DNA of 64,000 bases, from positions 1 through 64,000 of the forward strand of contig CAWAET010000010.1 in NCBI GenBank assembly GCA_963781065.1, given 5' to 3'. Shown here piece by piece: positions 58,406 to 64,000 of this stretch. This stretch comes from CALZJC01 sp963781065 (GTDB lineage: Bacteria > Acidobacteriota > Thermoanaerobaculia > Multivoradales > JAHEKO01). The notes below the pieces were generated by a model. That model worked only from the letters and a program-made list of their open reading frames with translations, did not search any database and was not told the origin of the DNA. Position 1 is the stretch's first letter; the number at the start of each line of letters is the position of its first letter. The translations under genes were made by a program, and so were the position numbers.

Positions 58406-60265
58406 TCAGCGATGAAGCTCGATCTCGTCGATCAGAAAGGCTCCCCCGGCCGTGCCCCACGAGCCTCCGGGCAGGCCCATCAGCAGGCCGTTGACCACCT
58501 GCAGCTCGGTGTCGAGGTCGGCGGTCTGCAGCCTCAGCCGGCCGTCGACGAGGAGGCGAACCCGCCCGCTGTCGTGTCCCGGGCCGCTCGATGCCCGCCA
58601 GTCGACCTCGATCCGGACGCCTCGCAAGGGCGGCAGGCGGGTCTTGCCGATCTCTCGCCAGTTCGCGCCGCCCTCCTCCCAGGCCGACAGCCAGAGCCAG
58701 TACTGGTCGCGCTCCGGCTCCTCCTCGAGGCTCAGGCGCACCAGGTCGCGGGTCGGGCCGTAGAGGTTCATCAACTCGACCCGCTGCCCGCCCAGGCTCA
58801 CCCGGTTGGCCGCCAGGTGGAAGGTCAGCGACACGGTGGGTTCGCGGTGCGGGTGGCGGGCCCGGACCATCGAACGTTTCGTAGTGCCGTCGACCGCGAC
58901 TTCGAGACCAAAGCCGGTCTCGGCGAGGCCCGGGCTGACCACCTCCACGTTGCCGGTGGCCCAGGACAGGCCTGAGGTGTCTCCGTTCTCGAAGTCGGCC
59001 GCCACGATCGGCGCGCGGGGGAAGACCTGCACCAGACCCGCCGACGGATGGCCGATGACGACCTCGCGCGGGCCGATCGCCACGGACTCGGCCGGCTCGG
59101 TGACCTCGGGGTTGGACAGCCGGGCGACCGGGCTCCAGGAATAGTTGGTCGGCACATGGCGCTCGAAGACCAGCGCGCCGAAGGCATACTCCGGCGGGTC
59201 GGCCGGCCGGAACGCCGCGGAGACCGCCGCGGTCCTGCCCCTGACGGCGACGTCCGACACCACTTGGAGATCAACCGCCGGATCCCGCAGGCGGGTGCTC
59301 AGTCCCCAACGGTTCCTGCCGTTTCGGTTGCGCACGAAGACCCGCGCGGCGCAGCTGGGCTGGTCTGAGCCGCCGGCCACCAACAGGTCGCCGTCGAGGC
59401 TCAGCCGGCGGGCCCACTCGCGCTCCCAGTCACTCCCGAGCGGGGTCGGCGCCTCTCGGTGGACGATCTGCAGCCAGCTCGCTGCTTCCTCGTCGTCGTC
59501 CTCGACGAGATCGAACAGCGTCAGGTTGCTCGCCGAGGGCGAGTACTTTCGATCCTGCCAGCCGCCCACCGCCAGCGTCCGGCCGCTGAGGGCGACCTCG
59601 TAGCCGAAGTAGAAGGTGAAGCCTACCCCGACACCCTGCCTGGGGTTTGCGATCATCTCCTCGACGCCCCACCAACTGCGGATCGGCAGGTCGCGCCGGT
59701 GCACGTAGACGGCCTCGGCGCCCGGCGCGCCGGCGGCAAGCCGCCCGGCGCTCGCGGCAACCGATCTGCCGAGGTACGACCGCTCCTCCAGGCCCTGCGG
59801 CACCAGGGTGCGGACGCGGCCCCAATTGGTGGCTCCACCCCGCGCCCGGTAGAAGACGTAGGAGCAGCCGGCCGCGTAGTCGCGCGACTCCTCGTAGGGC
59901 GCGCCGGCAACCAGGGTGTCGCCGTCCAGCGCCACCGCGGCGCCGAAGTCTTCGTAGGTCGAGGGATTGACTCCCGAGACGACCTGCGCCAGCCGCCAGC
60001 CCTGGGCGGTGCCGGGCCGCCGCTCGTAGACGTACACCACTCCGCCCTCTGGCGAGTTCGGAACACCCACCGCCAGGGCGTTATCGGACACCGCCACCGA
60101 GGCGCCGAAGCCGCGGTCGATCTCCGGCGCCGGGGCGCGCAGCACGATCGGCGCACCGAACTCCTCGGCGGACAGCGCTCCGGCGGCCACGATCGCGCAC
60201 ACGAGGACCACGGCTGCCCGAGCCGGTGGCGAGCCCGCTGCCTGTCTCCCTGCCCTTGCGCTCAT
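58406..60265 (-). CDS. Secreted FG-GAP repeat protein under riboswitch control
   Basis: 619 residues from the ATG at 60265, where GGAGG is 5 nt upstream; the GTG three bases earlier is too close to that site. Signal peptide to about residue 32. Residues about 35-410 hold FG-GAP blades (DRGFGASVAVSDNALAVGVPN; EDFGAAVALDGDTLVAGAPYEE; YLGRSVAASAGRLAAGAPG; YFGYEVALSGRTLAVGGWQD). The last ~180 residues are a lectin/jelly-roll-like beta-sandwich (VAADFENGDTSGLSWATGNVEVV; FGLEVAVDGTTKRSMVRARHPH; FLIDEIELHR). Extracellular surface or matrix protein by inference. A GEMM riboswitch lies 46 nt upstream, so cyclic-dinucleotide control is likely. Confidence 0.82.
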   Translation of the reverse strand: MSARAGRQAAGSPPARAAVVLVCAIVAAGALSAEEFGAPIVLRAPAPEIDRGFGASVAVSDNALAVGVPNSPEGGVVYVYERRPGTAQGWRLAQVVSGVNPSTYEDFGAAVALDGDTLVAGAPYEESRDYAAGCSYVFYRARGGATNWGRVRTLVPQGLEERSYLGRSVAASAGRLAAGAPGAEAVYVHRRDLPIRSWWGVEEMIANPRQGVGVGFTFYFGYEVALSGRTLAVGGWQDRKYSPSASNLTLFDLVEDDDEEAASWLQIVHREAPTPLGSDWEREWARRLSLDGDLLVAGGSDQPSCAARVFVRNRNGRNRWGLSTRLRDPAVDLQVVSDVAVRGRTAAVSAAFRPADPPEYAFGALVFERHVPTNYSWSPVARLSNPEVTEPAESVAIGPREVVIGHPSAGLVQVFPRAPIVAADFENGDTSGLSWATGNVEVVSPGLAETGFGLEVAVDGTTKRSMVRARHPHREPTVSLTFHLAANRVSLGGQRVELMNLYGPTRDLVRLSLEEEPERDQYWLWLSAWEEGGANWREIGKTRLPPLRGVRIEVDWRASSGPGHDSGRVRLLVDGRLRLQTADLDTELQVVNGLLMGLPGGSWGTAGGAFLIDEIELHR

Positions 60266-60310
60266 CACTGCCTCCTCTCACCCGCCCGTGCGTAACTGCC
60301 CGGGTCTCCG

Positions 60311-60427
60311 CCTTTCGGCAGCCCGGCGATCTTGCAGGCAGACGCGATCGGGTTGGGACCGGCAGCGCGCTGGAAACGAGGACCCGTGGCTTTGCGCCAC
60401 CCGCTTTCGCGGGTTTGGCCCTTGTCG
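60311..60427 (-). promoter_or_regulatory. GEMM-class (c-di-GMP-I type) riboswitch in leader of FG-GAP gene
   Basis: Minus strand: GGGCCAAACCCGC, GAAA tetraloop, GCGGGTGGCGCAAAGCCACGGG, TCC..., then GCCGGGCTGCCGAAAGG. CAAACC, the GNRA-capped P2, invariant CGCAAAGCC and the 3' GGGCTGCCG strand match GEMM well, closer to the consensus than the other copy. About 46 nt before the ATG. Upstream, leaders of both copies share a GGTGGTGC block, TAATCT and ACGACAA, so promoter and leader are conserved too. Confidence 0.88.
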
Positions 60428-60577
60428 TGGCTGCCCCAGATTACGGAGAGAGTCACGGGCCTCGCACCACCCTGGGGGGTGGGCGCACCGCGAGCCCTGA
60501 AGCCGCAGATCACGGTCGACCGCACACGACCCTATTCGACGGGTCGCTGACTGGGCGAATGGGACCGCCAGAACGCA

Positions 60578-60605
60578 CGAAGGGGGCCCAATCGGGCCCC
60601 CTTCG
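60578..60605 (-). terminator. Strong intrinsic terminator hairpin
   Basis: CGAAGGGGGCCC and GGGCCCCCTTCG form a perfect 12-bp stem around AATC. It lies 33 bp after the stop of the Cys-rich protein gene on the same strand. No T-run, but the stem is exceptionally stable. Confidence 0.75.
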
Positions 60606-60638
60606 GCGGTTGTTGTGGGTTGGAGGTGTTGTCGTCGC

Positions 60639-64000
<3,362 letters not shown>

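Overview
This 64 kb window is a high-GC bacterial chromosome segment, most likely from an uncultured Acidobacteriota and perhaps class Thermoanaerobaculia. That placement is inference. It rests on a VWFA-related protein of the acidobacterial type, a Ser/Thr kinase followed by a TPR module, a post-PEP-CTERM-1-like protein beside a metalloprotease, FG-GAP and Cys-rich secreted proteins, and the base composition. Most reading frames are intact at 1-18 kb, 33-42 kb (one exception near 37.9 kb) and 49-60 kb. In 18-33 kb, 42-49 kb and 60.8-63.2 kb many genes, including housekeeping ones (dnaB, typA), are broken by single extra bases, mostly G or C. These look like consensus errors, so disrupted genes are described as whole genes with approximate break points.

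Layout. 0-9 kb: patatin-porin, two RRM RNA-binding proteins, a PQQ-propeller/LolA-like pair, a PATAN-TonB fusion and a TolC-like protein. 9-15.5 kb: OppD/OppF ATPases with leucyl aminopeptidase, then a divergent cyclase-like gene coupled to purC. 15.5-22 kb: VWFA protein, an MlaFED-type lipid ABC transporter and dnaB. 22-33 kb: metalloprotease plus post-PEP-CTERM-1-like protein, DsbA-like protein, epimerase, methyltransferase, two cyclase-family (kynurenine formamidase-like) genes, a PA2778/PA2779 pair and typA.

33-42 kb: a PRMT-like methyltransferase, a MITE-like element, an apparent operon of Ser/Thr kinase, TPR and a CHAT protease with 11 hexapeptide repeats, a divergent Hcp-like protein, a riboswitch-controlled secreted protein and a duplicated-module membrane protein. 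42-49 kb: a nitrous oxide reductase cluster (nosZ, nosB-like, nosD, nosF, nosY, nosL). 49-53 kb: an SGNH-like protein coupled to a QEGLA/MATCAP-type metallopeptidase, an orphan CorC/HlyC domain, an alpha/beta hydrolase and a TPR-cyclic-nucleotide-binding protein. 53-64 kb: two FG-GAP secreted proteins, a phosphatidylserine decarboxylase-like protein, tRNA-Leu(UAA) and a very long Cys-rich protein that runs off the window.

The strongest candidates for new biology are three. First, the kinase-TPR/CHAT-repeat locus with its divergent Hcp gene. Second, two GEMM-class (cyclic-dinucleotide) riboswitches 20 kb apart in front of secreted-protein genes, with a possible divergent third. Third, an apparent NosD-TM-NosF fusion. 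An RRM gene whose only plausible start is ATC is also unusual.
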